Program-made: the position numbers and the translations under genes
The notes under the pieces: generated by a model
The model's database searches: none
Seen by the model: the letters and a program-made list of their open reading frames with translations, nothing else
Told to the model about the DNA's origin: nothing
Part shown: piece by piece, positions 48,371-61,800 of the stretch
Layout: each line of letters begins with the position of its first letter
Numbering within the stretch: position 1 is the stretch's first letter
NCBI GenBank assembly: GCA_017590115.1
Contig: JAGGNK010015336.1
Span: 1,612,001-1,676,000 of the forward strand
DNA: 64,000 nucleotides
DNA from: Montifringilla adamsi
Lineage: Eukaryota > Chordata > Aves > Passeriformes > Passeridae
Direction: 5' to 3'

Positions 48371-51300
48371 GTTGCAGTTGCTGCATTTGGTTGGGTATTT
48401 TTGGTCAAATCTTTTCTTATTAGAGCAGCATTTCCCTTCCACGGGGATTCCCAGGCATGATGGGGAACTGCGCTTGGCTCTGAGGGAATAAGTTTGTTTT
48501 TCTGCATCCTTTATTGTTTTTAAAAACAACAGACCCGCCTTTCTCTCAGACACAGCAAATGTCAGGAATCTGTTTTTTATTTAGTGGAGAACCTGAGAGC
48601 GGTGGTTGGCAAAGCCGTTCTTTTGCTTCCCATCTGAAATGTCACATGGCAAATTGTAGCGCTCGAGCACAACCTCAGCTTGACAGCTCTGGCAGAAGAA
48701 AAAGGGCCAACAGCATGATGCTCCACCACATTCCCTCAGAAGTGCTGTCAAACCCAGCTTGATCCCTCTTGCATGGGTGAGGCTGAAGGGTTGCTGTGCC
48801 TGGGAGTGTTGCTTCTTGGCCGGGGGTGTAAATTCATGCCAGTTTGGCTGATGCTCTTGGGTACCACAGAATCAGAGAATATCCTGCCTAGGGGAGCTTT
48901 TGTCCACTTTGAGCTGGAGGGGAAATGGAGGCATTAAAAACTGATGGGCAATGCAACTGTGGAACACCTTCAGCTCTCCTGGCAAGCCTGAATCCATCTT
49001 CAGTCAAGCCTCTGCCTTGCTTCTTTGTATTTTAGAAAAACAAGCAAAGAGAAATGTTTCCACAATCAGGTCACAGCCTTAAGAGGATCAAGTAGGCTTC
49101 ATGTTAGCTGTAATTTCTGAATTTGAATGGATTTTCAGCACAAATATCGACAATCTCCTGTGCATGTGAGCATCCTTGAGCATGTTTTTCAGCCTAATGC
49201 ACTGAAAAGCAATGTGGAAGGATTGTAACCTCTGCACAGATGCTAATCTCAGCAGGCTGTGTTTGCCTTAGTGTTAGTGGAAAGCTTGGCTATATTTTAA
49301 TGTGTGCTTGTCAAAGTGCTTGTATTACAGCTGGGACACTTTCCTGGGTCTAGCCCACGCAGCCTCTGTGTTTGCAGAAAGGATAGGCATGCAATCCATA
49401 CACCTGCTTTGTCTAAATTTCTGTAATCTTTTTTTCCCCTGCCCCTTCAGTCATTTCCATTTCAGCCAAATTCAACTTTCTTCAAGCCAGGACACCATTA
49501 ACAGTGAATTGATGGAAAAAACGACTCTGCTTTTTGCCACCTGCAGACAGCACTTCTCACAGCCGCTGTGTTAGAGTGGGAAGCAGCAGAAAAGTGACAA
49601 TTCTGGGTTGGAAAGGTTGCAGAAGGAGTCACTCCTCCAGGGTAGGAAGTGAAACATGAATTCTTGAGATGTCAGTGTTGATGTTCCAGCACTCATACCT
49701 CCTTTCCATCCACTAAATGTTCAAATTGAGTAAATCCTCTACTGAATTTCTCAGCCACTGGAGCTTGTGTCTTGACTGTCTACACCAGGTACTTCTGGTC
49801 CTTTGGTGATGCAATTATCACATCATGTTCCTCTGGGGCTGCAACATCTCGGTGAGGTTTCCTGACTCAGACATCACATTCATGGCCATAACAAGTGACC
49901 CGGATTTCTCCGGCCAGCAACTGCTGTGTGTTGACTACTGGTTACTTTTTCTTTCTGGGAGAGATAAAAAAGTTGAAAAATGCAAAAAAACCCACCCCAA
50001 AACAACACACCAAAAAACCCAACCCCAAAGCCTTTGCAGTTCTAATTCAATATTATTTTTTAAATTTAGTTTTCCTCCAGTAGAGGCTAAAAATGGAGCA
50101 CTTTACTCTTCAAGAAGAGTCATTTAATAGCTAGACCAGCACTTGGAATTCACTTGAAGGCACTGACTAATTCAGCACATGAGCGAAACTGAAGTTCACT
50201 CATACGTGGTAACGCCTTTCTTTTTCCCACACTCATCAAAACCTTGTTTGCCTACTTCACAGATTCCCCAGGTATGAATAGCCAGTGAAGGCTTCAGAGC
50301 AGAAAGAGCTCCGTCCAGAGACTCCAAGGTTGCACTTGCATGTAAAAGAGATGGGGTAGGCTATGAAGGGAGCTCTACCACCACTGCAGATATCCTGGTT
50401 TCTTACAGCTGCCCTCCTACACAGCTGAAGCTCAGTCCTGCTTTCTCAGGCACAGGGCATAGCCCAGGGCTCTCCTCTGGGCTGAGAACATCGTTAAATC
50501 CTTGCAGGCACCACGATCTGGAATGGCATTTTAACCACATCAGGGAAGGCGGGATGGGTCTCCCAGGGCAGGGCTTCTTCACATGCGGTCCCTGCACTAC
50601 TGGTGGTCCCCAGCGTGCCTGAAGGTGGTCTGCAGGATGATTGCAATTAAGAAAATGGAACCATACACGTTGCATTCCCATGCACATGAGCCAGCAATCA
50701 GAAAGGAGAATGAAGTAACAGTAGCAGATAAAGATTTTGAATTTTAGGTCCTGGTGATGGTTCCTTCGTTGATATTGTTCTCAAATTTTGTGCTTTTTTT
50801 TTTTTGTGAAAGAAACTAAATTGATCATTTGGTTTAGGGAAGTTGGTGTGGGGCAGCTGGTTGCCCCACTTCATTGGCACTGGAAACCAGGGCTGGTCCA
50901 TGCAGCAAGAGCCCTGCTGCTGCCAGAAGGTACCTGCAGCCAACCCCACATACCTATTCAAAGCACGTTCCTTATCCTCATTACAGGACATTCTTGCATA
51001 ATCTCCCTTGTATGATAAGGAACAGTGCCTACTTTCTGTCTCACGCCCAGGCCTCCAGACTTAGCCAGGCCTAAGGAAAGGACTATTCTGTGTAACCAGC
51101 TCCACCTGGGAGTGTAGACACATCCTAAGGACATGATACTATCTGGATGGGGGGAGAGGGTGCTGCCCCAGGCATACAGCACTGGGGCTCACAGGCTGGT
51201 GTAGAGACAGCAATTTGAAAAGGGTGAGAAACACAGCACTCAGAAATTTCTCTGTGCTTCAGAGGAATTTCCTCTTTGGTCCTGTTAGAGAAAAAAACTC

Positions 51301-52561
51301 ACAGTTTTTCTGCTTAATTTCTTTTGTTTGGGGTGACTTTGCTGTTTACTTTGGGGAGGACTTTTGAATGGTGCTGCTGAAAATTGACTGAGGGAAGGGG
51401 GCTTGCCCACCTTCGCCTCAAAGTGTCTGGATTACCAAAGGAACCTCAAGTAAATTGACCTGGCACCATTCAAAGCAGTAGAGTCCCGAGGCTGTACATG
51501 GGGTAGACCTCTGCCCCAGCCTTTTGTTCTTCTATGAGATCCGTAGGATTCCACTTGGCTGGTCCTCCATTCACCCCTCTGTAGATGTTCTCAGTATTGA
51601 TGAAAGCATCTTTGATGAAGGTTAGCTCAGACTACTTCGATGAAACCTAAAACTTTGGTAAAAAAACAAGTACCTGATGCAGGATCTGGCCTTTCCCAGG
51701 AGGTTTTGTTGCATTCAGTGATGAATGTGAAAGAAACTCATGGTTCCTGGGATGGTCTAGGAAGAGGATGAATTAATCAATTTGCACTTGGGAGCATGGT
51801 GGGGAGTAACAGGGCTGTTTTTTCCTTGCAGAAGTGCTTCAGGTGATCCAGCACAGACCTGCACTGTTCAGGAGAAAACAGCAATGTGTCTTTAAGCTTA
51901 AATTCGAAAGAGTTCTACTCTCAGTCCTCATGGGCCATGGTTTAATACTGGTGGTGGCAGCAGAGTGAGCAAAGCCTTCTGATGATTTCCTCTCCATTTC
52001 ATGGAAGGTGGAGGCAGGCAAATGTTAAGTGACTTTCCTGAGGTCATGTAGGAAATCAGTAGGGCAGGAGCTGGGTCATTAGAGCATCCTTTCTCCAGAA
52101 TTTAACAAGAAGTGGGCCAGAGGTGCAGGGAACCAATGAGACTTGCCCGAGGTTGCGGGACCATCCCATCTCCTGAGGCCCTGACAGCAAGATTATCACT
52201 CACTTCCTGTATTTGCACTGCAAAAGGTGAATGGGAAGGGGTGTGTGGGGGAAACAAGCGAGTGCCATTAATTGAGTTGAGCTTGACTGGACATGCACAA
52301 GCAATCTGGAAAAGGAAATAGTTCTAGTTCTGTCTGGTTCAGCAGAAACTCCGCCCACTGAAGCTTTCCGGCAGGAAATCAAGTTACAAACATTAAATGA
52401 TCTGAGCAAATTCTCATACACTGATCCTACCCTGGGGACAGGACACTTTTTCTAGTTGCTTTTTGAGGCTGTAGTTTGAGATACCTTAACCCTTTCTGCA
52501 GTGGCACTTGGAGGGCATCACTGTTTCTTGTGCTGCCCAGGGAGGAGAGATCATAAATAAG

Positions 52562-52579
52562 AAAAAAAAAAAAAAAAAA
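52562..52579 (+). repeat. Poly(A) run, 18 bases
   Basis: Homopolymer. Confidence 0.85.
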
Positions 52580-53995
52580 GGATTTACAACTGTTTGGGGT
52601 CATTCTTCATCAATAAAGAAGCCCTGAAAGCTGTTTTTATGTAGAGAAAGAAAGGGGAAGTCTGGGGAGTCATTCTTCTACTTGCTTTTCCTACTGAAAA
52701 ATTGAGATCTGTTGACAATATGTTTCCTGGAACACCCTAAAGATGACCAAAAAACGTGTGGTTTCTGGCACCAGCCTGACTGTGCAAGTGAAACCTCTCG
52801 ATGGAGAAAGGAACCAAATTGTACTTGGACTGTTTCAGACCCTTTGTTTTTCATTAGGAGAAATGTCTGAGAAGCAATGTGTTGTCATCATAAAAATCCA
52901 CCTACTGCTTCAGTTAAGGGTTAAAATAAGCTGTAATCTGCATTTAAATGATATGATGACCCTTAAGGAAATAAACCTTGATGCTTGGTAATAGCCCCGA
53001 GATTTAAAACGAAAAAGCACAGAGAGGAGGGGAGCTTTTCTTTTCACAGAATGGGAAGCAAAAAGAAGCACAGTTCATATTTTTCTCTTTATCCAATTAC
53101 CGGTAATGTAGATGAATGTCTGACACTGAGGAAAGAGGGGAGGTGGAAACTGCCTGCAGAGACAGCGAGGGTGTTTTTCACATGCTGGCTGGTTTGGGGG
53201 GCTTGCAGCCCCTCAGTGCATTGCTGGAGAGTGGGAGGGTGAGGATGGCCCCTGCAAACAGTGCTTCCCTCCCGAGCCAGCCGTGTCTCAGGTTTCCTTT
53301 CTTTTTGCTCGAAGAAGCAGAGCATCTCCTGATGAAGGTCACAGCTTTGATCCCCACGGCTCGGCTCGCTCTCGTGTTTATGGATGGCCATTATTAGTAA
53401 CGCAGGGTAGTGCATGCACTGCTCCGTGTCTGCCCTTGTCTGACTGCAAGGGAGCAGGGGCAGGATAACAAAAGAAAGTATAAATATAGCCTTTTTAAAA
53501 GCCTGTTAAATGGGAAGAGACTTTTAGGGAGGAGAGAGAAAGAATGAGGTGTGTTACCATAGGAACTGCCAATACTTTATTTAAGAAGGGCAAAGAAACA
53601 AACACCACAAAAAGACGAACCCAAGAGGACCTGGAGATTACTGAAGGAATATGTCAGGATACAGACAGGAAGGGCCAGGTAAGAGCTGTGAGCTTCTACA
53701 AAACTGTGCTGAAAAAATTCGTCTCACTTTACCTCTTGCAAAGTGGTCTGGAAAATGTTACTACGAAATGTGTGTTTCCAGCTAGGGAAACTGCATTTCT
53801 AGGTTTTTTTAAGGGAGGTGGAGGCTGGAGAAAGGCATGAGAACAAATGTCATGCTGGTGAAATCATCAGGAGCAAAGGGCCATGTTACCTCTGACTAAT
53901 CTGAACCCACTTAGTGCAAACTCATGCTTTTGGTCACCCTGATGTTAGAGGAATAGCAGAGGATATTCTGATGTGTTGATGATGAGCAATATTTT

Positions 53996-54052
53996 TGATG
54001 ATGATGATGATGATGATGAGGAGGAGGAGGAGGAGGAGGATGGTGATGATGA
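53996..54052. repeat. (GAT)n-(GAG)n compound microsatellite
   Basis: GATGATGATGATGATGAT, then GAGGAGGAGGAGGAGGAG, running straight into a CR1 fragment. Confidence 0.92.
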
Positions 54053-54205
54053 CATGGTTGCCCCATCCCTGGAATTGTTCAAAGCCAAGTTGGACAGGAC
54101 CCTGAGCCATCTGGTCTAGTGAAAGGTGTCCCCATCCATGGCAGGGAGTTGGAATGAGATGGTCCCTTCCAACCCAAACCACTCTATAACTCTATGATTC
54201 CCTGT
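54053..54205 (+). mobile_element. CR1 LINE 3' fragment
   Basis: ATGGTTGCCCCATCCCTGGA, AAGGTGTCCCCATCCATGGC, CCCTTCCAACCCAAACCA and the tail ATAACTCTATGATTCC. Confidence 0.9.
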
Positions 54206-55086
54206 TATTTATTGTTCCTTTTCCCCCACAGGAAAGCTCTCACTGGGTCAGCAAATACTGAGGAGTGAGAGTTCTTCCAGCTGTGATGGACAATAATGCT
54301 GTCTGTCTTCCTTATCCCAGCTGCTGTCTTCACTTCTCAAATGTTTACTCTAGGTTTATGTATTTCATAGGTAAAACAGCTGATTGTAACAATTCACCTT
54401 CATTTTTCCCATGCCCAGAAGATGCATCCTGCCTGAAGACCACCTTATGCTAAATGCTGCACATTCATAGGACAGAAGGATGCTTTCTGGTCTGAAAAGA
54501 ACTCAACACCAGGAGAGAAACAGCAGATAGAAGAGCAGGTGTGGTGATACTCGGAAAAAAAATGCAACAGGACTGTCCCACTCTTGGTTTCAGAACCTCA
54601 AAGACCAGAAGCAACTCAAAAGTCCCTGCAGTTGAGGTCTCTCTTGCTGTTTTGTTTTTAATCTTTTAGTTTCTAAATCAGTGTAAGGATTTTCTAGTTC
54701 CTGACTTGTAATTTTGAAAACTTCAGGTCTGGTACTACTGGAAGAGTTCAAATAATGGAGAAGCCACGAAGAGAGAGCAAGTGTCTCTGGGAGGAGAGCT
54801 AAGAATTGCAAAAATTGTTATTTATTTTACTAAGTGCACCAACAGCTTTACCAGAGAGAGAGAAACAGTTGCAAAAGCCTCCTGCCTCTCTGCAGTGGAG
54901 GAAGGACACTGGAACTTCTATCTTTTTGGCTTCATGGTAACATGTAAAGCAAATTCTGTATTTGCACAACGGAGCAGGAGGCTTTCTGTTGGGTTTCTAT
55001 CAAGAGGCCCCTTCCTCTGGCTGAAAAGGAGGCAGATTATTTTTAAAGCTATGGAGTATGAGCTGAAAGCCCTATTTCTCCTTAGA

Positions 55087-55240
55087 GTAATCATAGAAGC
55101 ATAGAATTATTTGAGCTGGAAGGGTCCCTAAAGATTATCTTATTCAAACCCCTCTACCAGGGGCAGGGACCCCTTCCACTAGCCCAGGTTACTCAAAGCC
55201 CCATCAAACCTGGTTCTGAACATTTCCAAATCTGAAAGTT
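55087..55240 (-). mobile_element. CR1 LINE 3' fragment
   Basis: AATCATAGAAGCATAGAATT, GAGCTGGAAGGGTCCCTAAA and CCAGGGGCAGGGACCCCTTC, ending near ACATTTCC. Confidence 0.9.
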
Positions 55241-58200
55241 TGTTCTCAATTTATTTCTCCAACACCTCTCTGCTCACTGAGTGCATTGCAGCAGCGGCAC
55301 CACAGCAGCACCACCACATTACTGATCCGCTGGGTGAAGTCTGAGGCACAGCTTGAAGGGCTGATGCTTCTGTGAGCCCATTAACACAGACATGTTTGGC
55401 AGGGGATGGAAATGAATGAATCCAAAAAATGCCTTAGGTTACCTAACTCAGGCCAGTTTTTGTGCAAAGCCAAACCTATGGGTGTCATATTTATTTTTAG
55501 GTTTTGAGCTAAATTCCCTTCATTTTCTCCCTCAAAGCAAGGGGCGAATCAGAACCCGACTGCTCCACTTTCTACATTTCCCTGACCCTATGGAGAGTTA
55601 TCCCATATGCCCACCCATGCATGAGAAATTCAGGGTGAGCATTTTCGGAAGGTTTCACACAGCCTTTGATGTGTCCCAGCCTGGGAAATTTGTCCTCCTC
55701 CTGCTTCCCAGCTTGGAAGGTCTCACTGTGGTATCTGCAAGAGATAACGCTCCCTTTTGCAGTCTGCACTCCGGGTCAGTCTGACTGCTTGCTGTGGGAC
55801 TGCAAAAGGGATATTTCCCTCCAGATATTGCAGAAGGGCCCTCTTGGAGAGGCTGGCCAGCCTGCAGAGCTGGGCAGGCCACACCACTCCTCCCTTCTCA
55901 CAGAGATTGAGTTATGCCAGGCTTTGACCTAAGTGAAACTGCTGACGGTCACAGGGATTTGACTAATCTCCTTAGGTCGCTGTGAAATTTGTGATTCCTT
56001 TTAGGGAATAGAACTTTTTTTATTATTTTCTTTTTTTTCCCTTTGGGCTAACTTGCAATGTAAAAATAAACTGGAGCCCATGGTGGGAGATTAATTTCCT
56101 CCCGAGCTCAGGAAGGGCAGTCAGTCAATGCAAGATCCTCCTGGCCCATTACAGGAGGATGCTGCTCCTGGATTCATTCCTGGAGACAGCTGCTGTCCGA
56201 CCTTACTGTAAGACTTCCTTCCCCTGTGCTCTCCTCCTAGCCCTGTGGGGTCTGAGTGCAGCCCCTGGGCTCAGCCCAAGACACTTCCTTCCCCCCCGGC
56301 TCTGCTCTGCCTCAGAGCCCTCAACCAGCAATACTTCTGGGGCTGGGGAGCTGAAATGATAAAATCCTAATTTCTAACCATATTTGACCTATTTTCTACT
56401 GAAGGGAGAGCCCACATCTCCACAGGTATCCAACATCCAGGGGCTTGTGAGTAATTTTGTCTCCATTTTCATGGCTCAGAGAGCTTCTTTGCAGCCTCCT
56501 CCCAGGGTAGTTGTGTCCATTCTGTGCAGAAACCCCCATTCCTGTAGTTTTCCCAGCATGCTCCTGCCCTTTCCAGAACTTGGGAGGGTTTGCCTCATGC
56601 CCATGATACATCTTCTACTTGATCAGCATTAGCCCACCTTTCCTGGCTCTCTGATCCTTCCTGACCCAAATTACATTTAAGGTCTATTTCATTATAAATT
56701 CCTCAAACACCCTGAGAAGAATTGCAGTTTGGTATTGTGCTCTTGTACCCAAACCTCTGCAGAAACCCTAGACCCTTGTGGAGGTTTTGTACATGGGTGA
56801 CAAAGAAACCTCCACAAACTGCTCAATGGTTGCTGCACAATGCTTGTATTAGTCAAATAATTAAGAAGTGGCTGCTCACAGAAATGCCAGAGCCTGGCTC
56901 ATTTTTTTGCTTTGCTCCAGGGGTTCCTGTTTCTGGACATTCCCATGAATTAAATTGAGTGAGCTGGCAGGGAAGAAACAGTCTCTCAATGTTGGCATGA
57001 AAAGCCTACCACAAATTCATCTGTCATTGTCCTTCTGCTTTGAAAGTTTTAAGCCCTTCAATTAGGGAGAAATGACAATATCCAGAGTGGGATTCCTTTG
57101 CTCTTATTTTGGCATATAGAGTTGAGATGTCTGGCTTTGGATGAACTAGTCACCGTTGGCTCCCTTCGTTGCCAATGCAGAAAAATAGGAAGAACCAGAG
57201 TGTGATTCAATCTACAATAGTGTCTGAGAGAGGTCAGATGAATCACAGACTGTAAAGGAAGCTCAATGTGTGTCGCCAGACATAAGATTCTACATTTTAG
57301 AGGTCTAAATTTAAGCAGAATGAATTCTACTCCTGTGACTCAGGTGGTAGATCATGCTGCAATGACAAACTGACCGTGCTGAGTAATGCAGCTCTGATTT
57401 CGTGACTTACCTTCACCCCTGCCTCTTTGCCTTGCCTGTGTAAAGGTGTAGCACTGTGCTGTTGATTCATTTATTGGCCCTCACAGTGACAGGACTGTGC
57501 CAGGTAGCATCCAGATGGGCACAGAGCACGTCTTCTGGGGCTGCAACCATTCAGCCTTACCTTGTGCCTTCAGGTTGCTACATATTCTGTCCTCTAAGAC
57601 AAGGCATCTCTGAATTAATAAAAGTGCTGAAGCATAAAGTCACAGGCAAGGTCTGAAGAGCTCAAGACTGCCACACTGAGAGGTCAAGAACAGGCTGAGG
57701 ACTCATGGTGTCTGGGGAAGCTGGGGAGAGGGCCTGGGATAAGAGCAAGGAGGTGAATGTTGTAGGGGTGAACATGTGAACACGAGTAATTAAAGGCACA
57801 AGATAACAAGAGAAAATATTGGACTCATGAAGAGTTGGGTTCAAAGGTAGGCTTGGGACCACCATGTAATCTACCCTGTCACAGGGTGTCACATCTGGGT
57901 TCCTAAAACCCAAATAATGAAAGAGGTGATTTTCCTGGAGACTTTGCTGCTTGTTTCCTGATCCTTGGATCTGTGTCCAGCAGTTCACATGGTTTATTGT
58001 GCAACCAGCAGCATTGCCTCCCTGTGAGCTGCAGCGATGGGGATTTTATTCTCACAGTGCATTACTAGAAGTTCTTTTAACGTTTTCCCTAGAATTCCCT
58101 GGTTAGGTTATCCCTAGAAATCACCAGCTGGGAAGCAGGATTAACAAGCAGTTGTGTCCTCCTTCTCTGAACCTCAAGGGCATGTCATTGACGCCACTCT

Positions 58201-58624
58201 GCTCCAGGGCCCTGCTTCCCTGGTGGGAATCTGTTTCTTGTTCCCTGTGATATGTGGCAATCCTCCGCATTTGAAATAGATGTGCCAGACTGTGACAGGG
58301 AAAAGTGCCTTGGGCAGGGCAGATTGGAGAGAGCTGGCAGGGACCAGAGTCACAGGGTGTCTCTTGGGTGCATTTCTGCCTCTCTTGCTTCTTCTGACAG
58401 GGAGAAGAGGACATGGCTCAGGGCTGTGCTCCTCTGTCTGAGCCAAGGACGTGGAGAATCTGTGCTTGTGCCTCTGGGGATGTGTTCAGAGCAGGGACAT
58501 GGTGCAGACAAAGAGGACAGCAGAACCTGTCTAGGTGCTGCTACCAGGTAGCACTATCCAGGAGGGGAAGGTGGTTTTGCAACAGGTATTAAGGGGCTCA
58601 AATTCAGATGTAACCTGTTCAATG
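55241..58624. other. Unique non-coding sequence
   Basis: No exon, RNA gene or repeat was recognised. Confidence 0.45.
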
Positions 58625-58865
58625 ATGAGCCTCTGGCAGGATGGAGGGGACACTTTGCCCTATACCACGTTGCTCCAAGCCGCATCCAACCTGGCCTTGG
58701 AACACTTCCAGGGATGGGGCATCCACAAATTCTCTGGGCAACCTGTGCCAGGGCCTCACCACCCTTACTGTAAAGAATTCTTTCCTAATGTCTAATCTAA
58801 ATCTATTCTGGTTCAAATTAAAGCCACTTAAATGGCCTCTCTAGTCACTGAGTCCTCTCCTGGCT
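58625..58865 (-). mobile_element. CR1 LINE fragment lacking its extreme 3' tail
   Basis: CTGGCAGGATGGAGGGGACA, CATCCAACCTGGCCTTGGAA, AGGGATGGGGCATCCACA and TAATGTCTAATCTAAATCTA. The ATTCTATGATT-type tail is missing on its left edge. Confidence 0.88.
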
Positions 58866-61800
58866 TGTGCCACTGCTGTCTGCAGGTCCTTGAGACTCAC
58901 CTGGAACTTCTTTGCTCATGGTCTGGGCCAGTCCTGCCTAAAAGCTGTAGAGTCAAGCAAGTTCAGTTGTTTGCCCCAAGTGCTCAGACAGGGCCAGCTG
59001 GGCCAGGAGGATGTTCCACTATCTCCTGTTGTGAGGTTCTTAAAAAAACCAGAAGCTTTTCTTCTTCCACAAAGCCTAAGAGACTCTGAATACTTTAATT
59101 CATGCTAGCTATTAGTACAGTGATAATTAAATAATGATGAATGCTCCAGAGGGAAGTGCTCACTAGATACATGACCTTGCTGCTTGAAATTGTCCCTTCC
59201 TTTCTGCTCATAATGCTGGTATAGCTCCAATTAACCTTTGAACTTCTGAATAGATCCACATAATCCCAAATAGGTTTCCATGCCAATCTGGTGGAGACTT
59301 ATGGGAAAGAGCAATGCCTTAAATTGCAAGCTGCTTGGTATGGGAAAAACTCCTTCCCATTTCCTCATTCTTTGTAGCTTTGAGTTACTGATTGTTTGGT
59401 GTAAACACATGTTGGGTGGTGCATTAGGCTGTGGTGAAGCTGGAATTTTATCCTGAAATATGTATGTGGTGATAGGATCATTATTCATCCCTACATGCCA
59501 TACCTGCTCCTGTGGGCACAACTTGTTTTGTCAGTGGATGCTGAAGGCGTGGAGTAGTGAAGAAGTTTGGATCCTGGAGGAATGGGTCAGCTTCCCATGA
59601 AGTGGTTTGTGGTACTCCACACCTGAAATGGACTCTGTTTTCAGGGTGCTGAGATGATGAGTGCGTCAAGAAGTCAAACCCTTTTACCACAGAAGGACAA
59701 AGGTTTGGAGGTCTGGGCTCTGTGTCCAAGTGCTCTGCTGCTGGCTGGGTGATGTGTCTTTAAAAGGCACCAAGATCCTGATCCAAATGTTCTTGTCTCA
59801 CAGCAGTAAAAGTTGAGTTATTCCTGGGAGCGCTTTGCTGCCTAAGGGGGAGAAGGATCTGAACCACAGATAACCACCTCCACCTGAAAGTGTCAGCCTG
59901 TGCAGAGGAGTTCAGCTGGCAGGAGAACCTCTGATGGAAGCAGTGAGTTGAATGCAGGGATTTGGAGCCATTCATCCTGTGCTCCCATGTGTTTGTGTCT
60001 CCCCTCAGTTCCCACGCCTCTGCACTTCCTTGTTTAGCTCAGGCCCGGAAGCAAAACTGCTGAAATGCAAGGAGGAAAATTATTCTCATGGTGTTTCCAG
60101 TCCAAACAGAACCAGGAGGGAGAGAGGAAATCTCATGAGAAAGCTTGACAGATTTTCAGCCTGGTCCCACTCAGAGTTGTGGAGCTTCTGGTGGTTCATC
60201 TGAGCCTCTGGGTCCAGAGCTCTCACCACATTTCCATGTGCCTGGAAGTCCCACAGCACCACATGGGGATGACAGCAGAGCTGATGTCCAGGGCTCTCCT
60301 GCAATCCCATGGGTCTCAGCTTTCCTCTGATCCAGCCCAGATTCAGTGAGGAGCGAAGTGTTTGCTGCTTGTTCCCACCATGGACAAGGATGGTGAGGCT
60401 GTGGGTTACCTCTGCAAGTGGGAGATTTTTCTGCTGGAAATGAAGCTCCTCCTTTCCTCACACTCAGGCAGGATATCCAAGATGGAACCAGAGGTTTTGA
60501 TCTGGAAAGCAAGCCCAGTGCTCTGCAATAGCACCAGACCTCCGGGTATCTCCTCAGATATCTCCACATTTCCCCATGTGAGATGTGTGGTCCATCTAGG
60601 GAAGAGGTGGTTTGGAAGGGCTGTCCTGGAGCATCTCTTTTGTATACAGAGTCCTAGAAATTGGCACCAGTGCAGTCTCCTGACAGTGTGGGAGAGGATA
60701 TCAAGGAATGAGTTGGATGTTGCATCCAGGCACTGTCAGACACTGTGCTAGGATGTGGGTAGAGCAAGAAGCACCCGTTCACCCTTGGATGATGCCTCCT
60801 GAAGCCAGGATGGTCAGCTCTGGGCATTGCTGTTTTACCCAGTGCCACCCTAATCCCTGTCCTTGCTCACATCCTTTGGATGCCTGATGTTGTTTGCCTT
60901 GATTTCCTCCCCAGCAGTGGTGTGTGCTGGCTAATTGCAGACTGTGCTAAATCAAAGAGTATTTCCTGTGTATTTGACTGTAAATTTGTCACCTCTTGCT
61001 GAATGATGGTGGCAATCAGGAGCTTGCTGCATCCCCAGCTTTTGTTTTGCAGTGCAGCCAATGCAGCAGCAATTAATCCCCCAGCAAACACAGCAGAGGT
61101 GAATTCAGCACTGCTGGGGACAGAGATAATCTTGGGATAATTTATAATTGTAAAGCCATGCTCAGGGCAAGAGAGACCTCTGGGACTTGCTTTGCTTTTC
61201 GTTTCAGAGGGAAGGCTGACTGAGTGACAGAGAGCTGGCATTAGCTGGTGTATTTGTCCTGTTTGCATTGGACCACTTCCATCTTCTGGCAAGGAGGGAC
61301 TGGCTTTGTGATGAATTTTATCTCACACAGGAGAGATGAGCAGTCTGAAGATGGTCTCAGCTGAGCAGTGGCAGAAAGGCAAGCTCTGATTCTTCCCTGT
61401 TGTAACTGTGAACAACTTGCCCCAAAATGGTAGATAATCCCTATCCCCAATAGCAGGGATTCATGCTTGCTACCTTGAGGATCCCTAAAGACCCCCAGGA
61501 GTGATGTTCTGCCATTTCTTTGGATATATAAGGACCCCAGGGAGCAGCTTTTAGTGGAGGTGCTTCAGTCAAGTGTGTTTTAAAGTCCCCTGAGGCCACC
61601 TTAGCACAGGTCTCAGTCGCATCATCAGGTACGAACATGCTCCTACACAAAAACCCTCTGGGATGCTGCTGGGGGAGAAAATTCTTCATTGAATGTGGAT
61701 TTTCTCCTTGCTTCTCAGCCCAGCATTCATGGGAATGTTTTCCTTCCCAGGAGGACAGGGGTATGGGCTTGCCTGGGAAGCACTGAAGAAATCCTGGGTT

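Larger units (their letters stand above)
47701..53995. other. Unique non-coding sequence upstream of the CpG island
   Basis: No exon was recognised. It holds (AC)n-poly(A) at 48335-48370, a possible CR1 scrap at 48866-48900 (CACAGAATCAGAGAATATCC), an A/C-rich tract at 49983-50033 and poly(A) at 52562-52579. Confidence 0.45.
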
